From NCBI GenBank assembly GCA_965204655.1, contig OZ241998.1, positions 620,001-684,000 of the forward strand: a DNA stretch of 64,000 bases, written 5' to 3'. This stretch comes from CATQHL01 sp965204655. GTDB taxonomy: Bacteria; Actinomycetota; Acidimicrobiia; Acidimicrobiales; CATQHL01. Positions within the stretch are counted from its first letter, which is position 1; each line of letters starts with the position of its first letter. The position numbers and the translations under genes were made by a program. Below are positions 16,122 through 25,802 of the stretch, piece after piece. The notes under the pieces were generated by a model. It searched no databases. It saw nothing but the letters and a program-made list of their open reading frames with translations, and was not told the DNA's origin.

Positions 16122-17600
16122 TCAAATTCCTTCGGAATCTCCGGAACTTTTGGCGTCGAGGTCATCCTCCCCCGGAGGGTGGCGAAGAAACCGCATGAAC
16201 ACCCCGGAACGCGGCTTGGGATGAAAAAAAGTGGACTTGGGAGGCATCAAATCCCCGTCGTCGCAAAGTCTCTTCAGAACCGACAAGGGAACCGGATGCA
16301 GGGCGAACCCCACTCCGCCCTGTTTCTCGCAGCGTCGCTCCAGAACCTTCAGCGGCTCCTCCGCAGCCTCGCCCGTCTGATGGGGCATGGGCGGCCGTCC
16401 GGGAAGAAACTCCACCCGCTCCCCTATCTCCTTTGCGTCCATCCCCAGAATTCCCTGCAAGACCACCTCCTGCAGCCAGGTAACGTCGAGTCCTTCGGAC
16501 GCCTGGCAGGACGCCTGATACGAGGCCTGATACGAGGCCTTGTGCGGAGTGAACCGATACCACCTCCCGCCGAGGAATACGCCAAAGCGTCCGCTCTCCG
16601 GCGGCTGGATCGCTCCGCCGCTGGCCGGCGACAAACTCCCCAGCGCCCGCAGGTGCTCCGCTAGACGCTCGTGACTGCAGCCGTCGGGCAGCCTCACGAT
16701 CCGATGGAATCCCATCGCTCGTATCTCCTTCTCTGAGAACAAGGCCGCCAAAATGAAATCGCTGGAGGGATAACCGCCGGAGAAACCGGATCCGGACGGC
16801 TCGAAGCTGGAATCCGGAGAAACCGAAGACTCCCCCCGAGCCCTTCCCAAGCCCCCGGACGCACCCTCGGGCTCTCCGCCTGATGCCCCGTCGGACATCG
16901 AAGTTCCCGCACGCCGTTGTTTCCGCTCGGAGACTTTGCGCTCTAAGTCAGCGCTCTCGGAGGCTTTGCCCTCAGAGTCGCTGTGTGCCAGGGCAGCTCC
17001 CAGGCGGTGATGTCCGTCGGTCAGATAGAGGTTCTCGCCGGCCAGGGCGTCGTTCAGGCGTCCTACGAGCGCTGCGTCGCAAACCCTCCAGATCTTCTGC
17101 CTCACATCGTGTATGTCACTGAAAGCCAGTATCGGCTGCGTCTCGGTCGTCTCGCTCAAGATCTCCTCAATCTCCGGCAAGGCTCTGTGAAATATCCCTA
17201 TGGGGCTGGATTGGACCCCGACCCTGCTCAGGTGCCGCTGCAGCAGTTCCTGGCGCTCCGCCCTGGTGTTCTCGTGGGCGCGCAGCCTTCCGATGCGATA
17301 GAGGCAAAGTGGCAGGAGACCGACCAACCCCGTCTGACGGTGTCCGTAACCCTCCAGCCGGTAGACGAACAGCGACCGCCCGCTCGGGGGCGCAAAAGCA
17401 CCGGCAGCCAGAAGGCGCTTGACGGCTCGCCGGTTCTTCTCAGCCAACTCATCCGGGTTGTAGCGGTCGCCGGTTACGTCCGCGGAAAGGATCGCGTTTG
17501 CGAACAGGTAGGGATTGTCGGCCAGAATCCGCCGCCTCTGCGCTGGCGACAGCCCGTCGTAGGAAGGAGAAACCACCTTCGGCGCCCACTCCCTGCGCAC
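16122..17600 (-). CDS. DUF1015 family protein with low-complexity insertions
   Basis: A 492-residue protein. DUF1015 landmarks: VVSPSYDGLSPAQRRRILADN and NPYLFANAILSAD near the start, RSLFVYRLEGYGHRQTGLVG, and LYLTDGHHRLGAALAHSD (the conserved DGHHR). After this there is a Gly/Ser/Glu-rich insertion of about 70 residues (roughly 16770-16980), and near 16498-16545 a tandem QASYQASYQASCQAS run. Known: DUF1015 proteins are cytoplasmic and found across bacteria; no activity is proven. The conserved motifs remain intact despite the insertions. Confidence 0.88.
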   Translation of the reverse strand: MRREWAPKVVSPSYDGLSPAQRRRILADNPYLFANAILSADVTGDRYNPDELAEKNRRAVKRLLAAGAFAPPSGRSLFVYRLEGYGHRQTGLVGLLPLCLYRIGRLRAHENTRAERQELLQRHLSRVGVQSSPIGIFHRALPEIEEILSETTETQPILAFSDIHDVRQKIWRVCDAALVGRLNDALAGENLYLTDGHHRLGAALAHSDSEGKASESADLERKVSERKQRRAGTSMSDGASGGEPEGASGGLGRARGESSVSPDSSFEPSGSGFSGGYPSSDFILAALFSEKEIRAMGFHRIVRLPDGCSHERLAEHLRALGSLSPASGGAIQPPESGRFGVFLGGRWYRFTPHKASYQASYQASCQASEGLDVTWLQEVVLQGILGMDAKEIGERVEFLPGRPPMPHQTGEAAEEPLKVLERRCEKQGGVGFALHPVPLSVLKRLCDDGDLMPPKSTFFHPKPRSGVFMRFLRHPPGEDDLDAKSSGDSEGI

Positions 17601-17655
17601 CAGGTGCGCCGCAAACGGAAGCAGGACGCAGCCCGTCTCCCCGGACGCCTCAAAT

Positions 17656-18699
17656 TCAGGAAAGCGAATCCAGCACCTTCCCCACGGCGGCGACGGCCGT
17701 ATCCACGTCGTCAGCGGAAATATCTAGATGTGTGACCGCCCGCACCTCGTCGGCCACCCTGCTCATCCTGACTCCCCAGACGGCTAGGCGCTCCAAAAAA
17801 TCCGCAGCTCCCAGGGAAGTTGACGAAACGTCAATCCAGACCATGTTCGTCTCTACCGGAGATATCTCCAGACCCAGCGCCCCGAGACCTTCGGCCAGGC
17901 GGACGGCGTTGAGGTGATCATCGGCAAGCCTTTCCACGTGGTGATCCAGGGCATATAGGCACGCCGCCGCCGCCATCCCGGCTTGACGCATCGCCCCCCC
18001 ATGGCGGTGCTTGTGCATCCTGGCCTCGGCGATGAACTCACGAGACCCCGCAAGAACCGCACCAAAGGGCGCCCCCAGGCCCTTCGTGAAATCCACCCAG
18101 ATGCTGTCCACGACCTCGCCCCAGACGCCCGGGTCGGTGCCGGTGGCCACCACGGCGTTGAACAGGCGCGCCCCGTCGGTGTGTACGGGCACGGAATGCT
18201 CTCGGGCGATCTCCGCCATCTCTCTATAGCGCTGCAGCGGCCAGACGGCGCCGCCCCCGAAGTTGTGCGTCTGCTCCAGGCAGACCAGACGGGGAGACGG
18301 ACGATAGACGTGCCCGGGTGCAAGCGCCTTGCGGAGATCACTCGCATTGAACTGGCCTCTCACGCCCGGTAACAGGTCAGTGATCACGCCAGAGACCGCA
18401 GCGGCGCCGCCCGTCTCGGAACGGACTATGTGGCTGAGGTGGTCGGTCACGATGCTGTCGCCGTGGTTGGTATGCGCAGCCACGGCCGCGAGATTGCACA
18501 TCGTCCCCGTCGGGAAGAACAAGGCGTCCTCATGTCCCAACGCTTCGGCCACTCGAGCGCGGAGGCGGTTGACCGTGGGGTCTCTGTCCTGCTGCTCGTC
18601 ACCCACTTCGGCCTCGGCGATCTCCCGCCGCATCGCCGAGGTTGGCTTGGTCTGGGTGTCGCTGTAGAGATCTACTTTCGCTTCTGTCGTCCCGAACAC
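17656..18699 (-). CDS. Low-specificity L-threonine aldolase
   Basis: A 347-residue PLP enzyme of the beta-eliminating lyase family. It has DLYSDTQTKPTSAMRREIAE at the N-terminus, ALFFPTGTMCNLAAVAAH, EQTHNFGGGAVWPL, PVHTDGARLFNAVVATG and the PLP-lysine segment WVDFTKGLGAPFGAVLAGS. Known: it cleaves threonine or allo-threonine to glycine and acetaldehyde. It lies 55 bp downstream of the DUF1015 gene's start on the same strand. No anomalies are seen. Confidence 0.93.
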   Translation of the reverse strand: MFGTTEAKVDLYSDTQTKPTSAMRREIAEAEVGDEQQDRDPTVNRLRARVAEALGHEDALFFPTGTMCNLAAVAAHTNHGDSIVTDHLSHIVRSETGGAAAVSGVITDLLPGVRGQFNASDLRKALAPGHVYRPSPRLVCLEQTHNFGGGAVWPLQRYREMAEIAREHSVPVHTDGARLFNAVVATGTDPGVWGEVVDSIWVDFTKGLGAPFGAVLAGSREFIAEARMHKHRHGGAMRQAGMAAAACLYALDHHVERLADDHLNAVRLAEGLGALGLEISPVETNMVWIDVSSTSLGAADFLERLAVWGVRMSRVADEVRAVTHLDISADDVDTAVAAVGKVLDSLS

Positions 18700-18953
18700 T
18701 GCCTTGACTCTATGCCATTAGGGCATCGTCGTCCCGAGCCAGGCTGCGTCGGGCGACCTCTAGGCGCTGTACCCTGCCGCTGTACCGTACGGGCAGGTAT
18801 ATAGACAAGTTCCAGGCACAAGTTCCAGGCAGGTTGGCGAACAGGTTTGACAGACAGTTTGCAAACAGGCTTAACGACCACCCGAAACTTGCCAAGCAGC
18901 CTCAGACACCCCACAGCACAAACCTCACGCACAGACTCACACGGGCACAGATT

Positions 18954-19970
18954 ATGCGCAGAACCATGCACAAAAGCGACCTCCGCAAGACAGCACAGAC
19001 CGACCTCTTGAGCACACTCCCCAGTCCCGAGCGCCTCGCCTCAGCCCGAGTTCCAACGCCCCACGGGGAGTTCCGTGTCTGCTCATACCGCAGCGCCCCT
19101 GGGGGAGGCACCGGGGGGGAAAGAACCCCGGGAGGAGATGATCCAGGGGAAGGCACCCCGGAGAGAAACTCTGGGGGAGAAGGCTCTCCGAGGGAAAGAA
19201 CCCCCCGATCCACCGAGTGGGATGAGGACGCGCAGCCAACTAATCAACCAAACACGCAGCCAAACACGCAGCCAAACACGCAGCCAACCGAACTGCCGAC
19301 AGAGCACATGGCCTGCGTTTTAGGCGACCCCGCCTCCAACGGCCCCGCCCTGGTGCGCATCCATTCAGAGTGCGCCACTGGAGACCTGCTCGGCTCCCTG
19401 CGCTGCGACTGCGGCGAGCAACTGCGGGCATCCCTGCGCCTCATAGCGGAAGAAGGCGAAGGCGTGCTCCTCTACCTGCGTTCACACGAAGGCCGCGGCG
19501 TGGGTCTGTCTAGAAAGTTCAAGGCATACGCCCTTCAGGACGAAGGAGCCGACACTGTTGACGCCAACCTGAGGCTGGGCCTGCCTGCAGACGGGCGCAA
19601 CTACGCCCTGGCGACGGCGATCCTGACCGACCTGGGAATCCGCTCAGTTCGTCTTCTGACCAACAATCTCGACAAAGTGTCCGGACTGCTGGAGCACGGA
19701 ATTTCAGTCGTCGAACGAATACCGCTGCAAACCCAGCCCAACCCGGAGAACCTCCGCTACCTGACCACTAAACGCGACCGCCTAGGACACCTTCTAGAGG
19801 GACTAGACGAAGGAGTCGACAAAGGGCTAGACGACGGAGACAGCGAAGACAGCAGAGCAGACAAGAGAACCGGCGACAAGGCCGGCGAGCCTGACAACAA
19901 AACTAACAGCGGAGCGCCGCAGAGTACCGACCGAGCAGCGGACGGCCACAGCGGATATTCCCGGCGCTAG
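18954..19970 (+). CDS. ribA: GTP cyclohydrolase II with a large internal insertion
   Basis: The conserved domain runs from RVPTPHGEFRVCSYRS to LRYLTTKRDRLGHLL. The zinc-binding HSECATGDLLGSLRCDCGEQ (three Cys), YLRSHEGRGVGLSRKFKAYA and VRLLTNNLDKVSGLLEHGI are complete. Between the first two beta strands about 70 residues are inserted (19085-19310): Gly/Glu/Pro-rich 12-bp repeats and a QPNT tandem. The C-terminal 55 residues are also low-complexity. The start is uncertain (ATG at 18834, 18954 or 18966). Known: it converts GTP to the first riboflavin intermediate. No DHBP synthase domain is fused. Confidence 0.9.
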   Translation: MRRTMHKSDLRKTAQTDLLSTLPSPERLASARVPTPHGEFRVCSYRSAPGGGTGGERTPGGDDPGEGTPERNSGGEGSPRERTPRSTEWDEDAQPTNQPNTQPNTQPNTQPTELPTEHMACVLGDPASNGPALVRIHSECATGDLLGSLRCDCGEQLRASLRLIAEEGEGVLLYLRSHEGRGVGLSRKFKAYALQDEGADTVDANLRLGLPADGRNYALATAILTDLGIRSVRLLTNNLDKVSGLLEHGISVVERIPLQTQPNPENLRYLTTKRDRLGHLLEGLDEGVDKGLDDGDSEDSRADKRTGDKAGEPDNKTNSGAPQSTDRAADGHSGYSRR

Positions 19971-19981
19971 CGTCAAGCGGC

Positions 19982-20593
19982 ATGCCTCAGATCAAAGCGC
20001 GGCGCAGCCTGGTCGTCGTAATATGCGAGACGCCCGAGGAGGGCGAGCTTTCCATCCTTGAAGACGCCGTGGGGGCGTTCACCAAGACGCACACCATCCT
20101 CCCTCCACCTCCTGGGAAACGCTGGGACGTCAAGACCGCCTGCTCCGAAGCCCTGATGTCCGGGACAGATCTCGTGCTGCTGTTAGCCGGAAAGGTGCGG
20201 CTCAGCCGCAGCGACATATCCAGCCTGATCGAGAACTACGAGGCAGGCGCTCGAATCGTGACCGGCGACAGACGCTCGGGGTACGCACGTTTGATGCATC
20301 ACCTCGCCGGCCTGCTGACCGGCTCCCGGCGTCAGGACTTCGATTCCCCCGTGAGGCTCTACGACTCGGGCGCTCTCACCGAAGTCCTTGAACACCTCCC
20401 CGACCTCTCGCAGCACCCGCTGTTGCTGATGAGCGTGATCGAACACCGCCTGCGTTTCGCCGTGCGCGAACCGCGACTGCGCAACCCCGAAGTCCCGGGC
20501 GAGGAAAAAGCTCCCCTGCAGACCGCCGGCGACCTGCTGAGGGGTTTGGTGGAGTTGTGTTCCTTCCTGAGCGCGGCGCGCAAGATCCGCTAG
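19982..20593 (+). CDS. Glycosyltransferase-2-like protein, degenerate
   Basis: A 203-residue protein 11 bp downstream of ribA. The N-terminal half reads like a reduced GT-A fold (SLVVVICETPEEGELSILED, GTDLVLLLAGKVRLSRSDI, GARIVTGDRR), and the segment DFDSPVRLYDSGALTEVLEH, PLLLMSVIEHRLRFAVREPRL resembles the C-terminal part of dolichol-phosphate-mannose-synthase-type enzymes. The usual DxD motif is not evident. It may have lost activity or belong to another family. Co-transcription with ribA is likely. Confidence 0.5.
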   Translation: MPQIKARRSLVVVICETPEEGELSILEDAVGAFTKTHTILPPPPGKRWDVKTACSEALMSGTDLVLLLAGKVRLSRSDISSLIENYEAGARIVTGDRRSGYARLMHHLAGLLTGSRRQDFDSPVRLYDSGALTEVLEHLPDLSQHPLLLMSVIEHRLRFAVREPRLRNPEVPGEEKAPLQTAGDLLRGLVELCSFLSAARKIR

Positions 20594-21264
20594 CGCTCCG
20601 CCCACTCTCTGAAACGGACGAACTCAGCCACTTTTGACATCTCCTCAAGGGCTGCCTGCGTCGAGGCCGGGGACACCCCAGCGCAAAAGTCGAGGAGCAG
20701 ACGGGGTTTCAGCCCGTGAGCCGCTGCGTCTAAGACGGTCGCCCGAACGCAGTGGTCGGTGGCGATGCCCGCCACATCAATGGATTCGACATCCAAGCTC
20801 TCCGCCCATTCCGCCAGCGTCACGCCGTCGTCGCTTTGACCTTCAAAACCCGAGTAGGCGGCCGAGTACCTTCCCTTAGAAAAGACGACCTCCACGAAGT
20901 CCATGTCGAGGTCGGGGTGGAACTCAGCTCCGGGGGTTTCCGCCCGGCAGTGAGGCGGCCAACTCTTCTCAAAATCCGGTTCCTCTGAAAAGTGGTCTCC
21001 CGCCTCCACGTGCCAGTCACGCGTGGCGGCGATCGCTGCGTACTCCTCGGAGGCGGAGCGCATGAACTCGGTGATGCGTCCGGCCAGAGCCGCCCCTCCC
21101 GAAACGGGCAAAGCTGCCCCCGGAATGTCGCAGAAGTCGTTCTGCACGTCCACGATCACTAACGCCCGCCGAGAAGTGGGCGCTTCCGGTTTGAGCGCCC
21201 CTGGTTTGTCTGCCCTCGGTTTCGGCGACCCAGGTTTACTTGCTGAGGTTTTCTTTACTGCCAA
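20590..21264 (-). CDS. pncA: Nicotinamidase (isochorismatase fold)
   Basis: A 224-residue protein. After a Lys/Pro-rich N-terminal tail of about 30 residues it shows ALVIVDVQNDFCDIPGAALP (catalytic Asp), ATRDWHVEAGDHF, a metal/substrate loop around FHPDLD, the lysine in VFSKGRYSAAYSGFEG and the nucleophile cysteine in VAGIATDHCVRATVLDAAAH. Known: it hydrolyses nicotinamide to nicotinate. It overlaps pncB by 10 bp on the same strand, and together they form the nicotinamide salvage route to NAD. It converges on the glycosyltransferase-like gene. Confidence 0.93.
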   Translation of the reverse strand: MAVKKTSASKPGSPKPRADKPGALKPEAPTSRRALVIVDVQNDFCDIPGAALPVSGGAALAGRITEFMRSASEEYAAIAATRDWHVEAGDHFSEEPDFEKSWPPHCRAETPGAEFHPDLDMDFVEVVFSKGRYSAAYSGFEGQSDDGVTLAEWAESLDVESIDVAGIATDHCVRATVLDAAAHGLKPRLLLDFCAGVSPASTQAALEEMSKVAEFVRFREWAER

Positions 21265-22760
21265 CTCGCCTCCAGCCCGCTCAGCCCGCTCACTGCCAAC
21301 TCACCGCCGCCTCCCGGCCCACTCTCGGCCACCCACCGCCCAGATTCTACCCTGACCTCCAGACACGGATCGCCGGGAGTGAGTTCCAGCGCACGCAGGG
21401 GCAACTCCGCAAGCACCTTCCGATGGTGTTCACGGGCGGCCCTCACCGCCCCCGCCCCGGCAGGTCCGGCCTGCTCCCCCGCCTCCATCCCGGCGGGTCC
21501 GGCCTGACCCCCTGCCCGTCCTCCCTCATGTCCCTTGTCCTGCACCCCGGCCCGTCCCCCAGCCTGCCCTCCGTCATGCCCCTTGGCCTGCCCCCCGTTA
21601 AGCAACCTCCCCCCTTCCATGAACTCAACCTGCAGCGGACGGGAGCGTTCGGGAGGCGGCGCTGCGTTGAGCGCCAGCACCTCCGAGGCGGCCCTCCCCT
21701 CCTCGTCCAGGGCTCGAAATGCTCGCTTGCGTCCAGGTCTCCACGACTTGGCCATCGAGTGCTTATGTACCGGCCGGCCGTCTATCTCCACGAGCTTGTA
21801 AACGAGTCCTGCGGTGGGCGCACCCGCGCCGACCACCAATTCCGTGCCCACGAGGTAGCCGTCGGCGGGTATGTCCGCCGTGGCGGCTATATCAAACTCG
21901 GTGAGGTCGCCCGACAGCACTATTCGGGTCTGGGCCGCCCCCATCTCATCCAGCAGAGCCCGCGCCCGGAGGGTCTCAGCGGCGAGGTCGCCAGAGTCGA
22001 TGCGGATCGCAGCGAGTTCTGCGCCTGCTGAGTTCACTGCCAGCCGCACTCCTGCTGAGGTGTCGTAGGTGTCCACCAAGTAGGTGCTGTTCGCGCCCAG
22101 CAAGTCGAACTGGGCGCTCATGGCCTCCTCCTCCGAAGAGTGCGCCAGAATGAAGGCGTGGCCGATAGTGCCTCCCGTGGGCACTCCGAAGAGGCGTCCG
22201 GCCTCCAGATTGGAAGTGGCGTCGAAACCGCAGATATAGGCGGCCCTGGCGGCGACTGGGGCGGCTCGCTCATGGGCGCGGCGTCCGCCGCCTTCTAGCA
22301 GGGTGCGGTCACCGGCAGCGATCTTCATGCGCGCCGCGGCTGCTGCCACAGAAGAGTCGTAGTTAAGAACCGAGAGAGCCAAGGTCTCAAGCAGCACGGC
22401 CTCGGCGAAGGTACTCGAGACGGTCAGTATGGGCGAACCCGGAAGGAATATCTCACCTTCTCTATAGCCGGAGATGCTGCCGCTGAAGGCGTAGTCCGCC
22501 AGTTTCTGGAGGGCGGGCGCGGAGACGATGTCCATGCGCTCCAGAAACTCAAGCTCGTCTTCGCCGAAACGAAACCTCTCAACCTCATCCAGAAGCCTGC
22601 CCGTGCCTGCCACCACACCGAAGCGCCGCCCGGGCGGCAGCCGCCTACAGAACACCTCAAAGGTGGCAGGGAGGTCCGCCGCCCCTGACCGCAGGGCGGC
22701 ATCCATCATCGTCAGTTCGTACTGGTCGGTCAGCAGGGCGGTGCTGGAATAAGTGCTCAT
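21255..22760 (-). CDS. pncB: Nicotinate phosphoribosyltransferase with tandem-repeat insertion
   Basis: A 501-residue protein with TDQYELTMMDAALRSG near the start, ATFEVFCRRLPPGRRFGVVAG, EGGGRRAHERAAPVAARAAY, GTIGHAFILAHSSEEEA, TYLVDTYDTSAG, IRIDSGDLAAETL and LVGTELVVGAGAPTAGLVYK. Near the C-terminus (21450-21625) is a Gly/Gln/Ala-rich run of imperfect GGQAG repeats of about 60 residues, absent from normal enzymes. Known: it makes nicotinate mononucleotide from nicotinate and PRPP. It is coupled to pncA. Confidence 0.93.
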   Translation of the reverse strand: MSTYSSTALLTDQYELTMMDAALRSGAADLPATFEVFCRRLPPGRRFGVVAGTGRLLDEVERFRFGEDELEFLERMDIVSAPALQKLADYAFSGSISGYREGEIFLPGSPILTVSSTFAEAVLLETLALSVLNYDSSVAAAAARMKIAAGDRTLLEGGGRRAHERAAPVAARAAYICGFDATSNLEAGRLFGVPTGGTIGHAFILAHSSEEEAMSAQFDLLGANSTYLVDTYDTSAGVRLAVNSAGAELAAIRIDSGDLAAETLRARALLDEMGAAQTRIVLSGDLTEFDIAATADIPADGYLVGTELVVGAGAPTAGLVYKLVEIDGRPVHKHSMAKSWRPGRKRAFRALDEEGRAASEVLALNAAPPPERSRPLQVEFMEGGRLLNGGQAKGHDGGQAGGRAGVQDKGHEGGRAGGQAGPAGMEAGEQAGPAGAGAVRAAREHHRKVLAELPLRALELTPGDPCLEVRVESGRWVAESGPGGGGELAVSGLSGLEASWQ

Positions 22761-23036
22761 CTGCTATGACTTCTTGCGGATTCCTGCGGTTTCCTGCGGC
22801 TCCTGCGGTTGCGACCCCGACTGCGACTCCGCCAAGGGGCGCCGCTCCGCACGCTTAACGCGCATGCTTGACCCTTATGCTCGGGGGCCATTGCCAGACC
22901 CGCCAGACCACCAACCGCTGACCCCGCCTAACTCCGTCTGCCACCAACCGCTGACCTCGCCTGCCCCCGCCTAAGCCAAACCGCCTGCCCCCGCTGACTC
23001 CTAGCCGCCCTGCAGCTCCCCCTTGTAACAGGAACG

Positions 23037-24245
23037 TCAAGGCAGGTACTTAAGCGGATCTTCCGCCGTTCCGTTGACCCGTATCTCAAAATGCAGGTGC
23101 GGGCCGGTGGAAAGACCCGTAGAACCGAGTTTCCCGACCTCTTGGCCGGCCTGCACGAAATCTCCCGTCTTGGTGCTGTAGGCATGCAGGTGGCCGTAGA
23201 GGGTAGAGAAACCTCCTCCGTGATCTATGACCACGGTGTTTCCGTATCCACCCACCCACTCAGCGCGGATGACCACTCCCGACTTGCTCGCGTAAATACC
23301 CTGACCCAGGACGCTGCCGAGGTCTATCCCTGCATGGAGTCTGACGATGCCCAGTATCGGGTGCAGCCTGCTGCCGTAACCGGACGACACGTATCCCGCC
23401 GTAGGCCAGAGAAAGCCCAGGGCGGCGGTTTCCGCCGTTGCAAGCACCCCCAGTTCTTCTGCTCTCCTCCTCAGTTCCTCCTGCTGCTTGCGCAGCTCCT
23501 CTTCGTATATCTCCTGGCGGATGAAGTTCTCGAGTTTGCGAGCTTCCTGATCCCAGTTTGCATACTCCCTCTGCAGGCCGCGCCGGCGCACGTCCAGTTC
23601 CACCTTGATGAGCAGCCGCTCCTTGCGCTGCGCCTCCAAGACAGCCAACTCTGCGTTGAGTTCCGCCTCCAGTTGCTGCACTTCCTGCAAGGCCTCTGAG
23701 AGTTCCAGGGCGGCTTCGGAATGCTCGTCTTCCTTGAGGCGCACCTGGTCCACTAGATCGTTGGTGTTCGACTGAACGATGTTCAACAAGGCCAGCCTTC
23801 TGAGACCCTGCGTGATGTCCTCGGTGCCCAGCAGAGCCTCCACGTTTTGCGCCTCGTTGCGCAGGTAAGACTCCACCGCCAACTCTTTGGCTTCGTTGCG
23901 GATGTCCGCTATGTCCTTGATCGCCCAATCCTGGGCAATCTCTTTCTGCCGCATCCGAGCGGTCGTGGTGCGGAGTTCTTGCTGGACGGCCGCCACCTTG
24001 GACTCCTGACGGTCGACTAGCTCCTCTGCAGCGTTCAGCGCCGCCAGGACGTCTATGTCCTCGGCGTCAATTAGATCAATCCGCGCCTGGAGCCGGAGTT
24101 TTTCCTCTTTGACCCTGTCTAGGTCTTCCCTCGCTTCGGAGATGCTTTCCTGCGAACTCACTGGCGAGGCGGGCGCGCCGATGACGCCGACAGCCGAGGC
24201 GAGCACGGACAGAACGGCCAGGGAGAGCAGCGAACTCCGGCGCAT
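23037..24245 (-). CDS. Secreted M23 metallopeptidase with coiled-coil domain (EnvC/RipB-like)
   Basis: Started at the ATG at 24245 the protein has 402 residues. A signal peptide (MRRSSLLSLAVLSVLASAVG) comes first. A long coiled coil of about residues 35-250 follows, rich in Glu, Arg, Leu and Gln. The LytM/M23 domain then has HAGIDLGSVLGQGIYASKSG, GYGNTVVIDHGGGFSTLYGH and STGPHLHFEIRVNG, with all zinc ligands (H, D, HxH). Known: such proteins cut or activate peptidoglycan hydrolysis in cell division. The reading frame extends to 24404, but the internal start gives a proper signal peptide. Confidence 0.92.
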   Translation of the reverse strand: MRRSSLLSLAVLSVLASAVGVIGAPASPVSSQESISEAREDLDRVKEEKLRLQARIDLIDAEDIDVLAALNAAEELVDRQESKVAAVQQELRTTTARMRQKEIAQDWAIKDIADIRNEAKELAVESYLRNEAQNVEALLGTEDITQGLRRLALLNIVQSNTNDLVDQVRLKEDEHSEAALELSEALQEVQQLEAELNAELAVLEAQRKERLLIKVELDVRRRGLQREYANWDQEARKLENFIRQEIYEEELRKQQEELRRRAEELGVLATAETAALGFLWPTAGYVSSGYGSRLHPILGIVRLHAGIDLGSVLGQGIYASKSGVVIRAEWVGGYGNTVVIDHGGGFSTLYGHLHAYSTKTGDFVQAGQEVGKLGSTGLSTGPHLHFEIRVNGTAEDPLKYLP

Positions 24246-24836
24246 GCTTGGAGCGTGCTTCCGATGAATGCTCAGAGCAACATCGTTGGACAAGTTGGGC
24301 GTTTCGTTCAGGATCTGGTTTCCTCGAATTGGTCGGCTTCTCGTGTCTGCGACCCGACGGAGGGTAACCGCTTGGCTGGCTTGACTGCTGTGCCGGAGAC
24401 CCACGGGCAGGCCACGACCTGATTGCCTTAGGAGCTAGGAGACTTCCCTTAGAACTTTAGCCTTATTCGCCCCTTGTCTAGTTGTTTTGGGGTAGTCGCT
24501 TAGGAGTTCTCTGCCTACCTCGAGATCAACCTCACAACATCTGGACATGACCCCGACGACAAACGAGCAGCTGAATTGGACTGTCCGCCCTCCTCCCCCC
24601 GGGATAAGCCTCACAACATCTAGACGGGGTGACAGAAGACATAGAACAGAAGACATAGACGAGTCAGGTTCTCTGCCCGCCTCGGGACAAACACGCGGCC
24701 ATCTCCGACTTGAACTGCCCAATGAACTGCTTTTTGAAGTCTCTGCCCGCCTTAGGACAACACTCAAAATAGTCATAGCTCTGACTCTCATAGAAAATAC
24801 TCTCACAAAACTCTCGTAAACTTGTATAGTGCCCTC
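24246..24836. other. Divergent intergenic region with short repeats
   Basis: A 591-bp region between the M23 peptidase and merR. No convincing gene. It holds short imperfect repeats: TCTCTGCC plus a purine/pyrimidine-rich tail near 24508, 24670 and 24741, CCTCACAACATCT near 24530 and 24609, and a doubled AGAAGACATAGA near 24635. The right end carries the merR promoter. A minus-strand frame at 24435-24968 is an antisense shadow. Confidence 0.6.
24825..24836 (+). promoter_or_regulatory. Leaderless promoter of the merR-men operon
   Basis: TATAGT at 24825-24830 is followed by six bases and then the ATG at 24837. This fits a TANNNT -10 box with transcription starting at or next to the start codon, and no ribosome binding site is present. 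It sets the merR start and implies a leaderless message for the men operon. Confidence 0.65.
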
Positions 24837-25802
24837 ATGGGCTACCGGGTTGAAGAGTTGGCGATCACCTCTGAACTGAACGTCGCAACCATCCGCTATT
24901 ACCAGCGCCTTGGCCTCCTGCCCCCGCCGAGCCGTCAAGGCCGCATCGGGCTCTACGAAGAGCATCACCTGCTCCGCCTGCGCGAAATTCGCCGCCTAGT
25001 CGATCTGGGCTTTTCTCTGAGCCAAATCGGCTCCGTCCTGTCCGGAGACGATCCCCTGGCCGCCATCCTCATCGAACGTACCGAGGGCGGGGAGACCGTC
25101 ACTAGAGAAGAACTGATTGAAGAGTCAGGACTTTCGCCCGAACTGGTGGATCTGGCCGTTGAATTCGGACTTCTCCACCCAGTCGGGGGGCCGGTCGGGG
25201 GGCCAATTAGGGGGCCGGTAGGAGAACCAGTTAAGGAATCAGTCGAGGAACCTGTTGGGGAACCGGTCGGGGAAGCAGCCAGGGAAAGCGGCGACTCATA
25301 CCCTCGACTGGCGCTCGAAATGCTCCGGGCGTCCGCAGCACTGCTCGAGGAAGGAATCGACCAAAACGCCCTGATCGATCTTGCCCTCCGCTACGCCGAG
25401 CACACCGAAAACACAATCTCCGAAGCCATCGACGTCTTTCGCCAAGCGATCCCTTCTGCGGACGTGGGAACACGCCGCAACGCTCAATTGGAAATCCCCA
25501 TCGACGTCTATCGCCAAGCGATCCCTCCCGAGGACGGAGATGAGAACGAATCCGAGGTCGAATCTGAGCATGGACGGGAAGGAGGGGAAGACGGACGAGA
25601 GGAACGAGAGGAACTGCCTGGAGAAGAAATGGTTATCCGTGAGGAGGAACGAGAACAACTCGCCGCCCTGACGCAGCGCATTCTTCCGCACGTCCTTCGG
25701 CTGATCTCCAGCCACTTCCACCTCACCCTGCTCCGCCAGATCGGCGAGCGCGCCCAGATCTCCGCGCCCGCGCCAGTTCCCAATTCCGCTCCCCAAACGT
25801 GA
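24837..25802 (+). CDS. MerR-family transcriptional regulator with repeat-rich linker
   Basis: A 321-residue protein. Residues 1-75 are a MerR winged helix: YRVEELAITSELNVATIRYY, QRLGLLPPPSRQG and HHLLRLREIRRLVDLGFSLS. The rest resembles the long effector region of actinobacterial MerR proteins, but is expanded by (G/E)P-V repeats of 12 bp (25185-25275), a 72-bp-spaced duplication that repeats IDVFRQAIP/IDVYRQAIP, and a Glu/Arg-rich run. Its stop overlaps the menF start (GTGA), so it heads the menaquinone operon and may control it. The inducer is unknown. Confidence 0.88.
   Translation: MGYRVEELAITSELNVATIRYYQRLGLLPPPSRQGRIGLYEEHHLLRLREIRRLVDLGFSLSQIGSVLSGDDPLAAILIERTEGGETVTREELIEESGLSPELVDLAVEFGLLHPVGGPVGGPIRGPVGEPVKESVEEPVGEPVGEAARESGDSYPRLALEMLRASAALLEEGIDQNALIDLALRYAEHTENTISEAIDVFRQAIPSADVGTRRNAQLEIPIDVYRQAIPPEDGDENESEVESEHGREGGEDGREEREELPGEEMVIREEEREQLAALTQRILPHVLRLISSHFHLTLLRQIGERAQISAPAPVPNSAPQT
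25426..25540 (+). repeat. In-frame direct repeat pair, 72 bp apart, inside merR
   Basis: About 40 bp (CCATCGACGTCT, then TCGCCAAGCGATCCC) starts at 25426 and 25498, exactly 72 bp apart, giving the repeated peptide IDV(F/Y)RQAIP. The 30 bp between the copies differ. Confidence 0.9.

Noticed and set aside
24435..24968. 177-residue minus-strand frame
   Set aside because: It runs antisense to the merR start and its promoter; the composition is not protein-like and no motif is seen.
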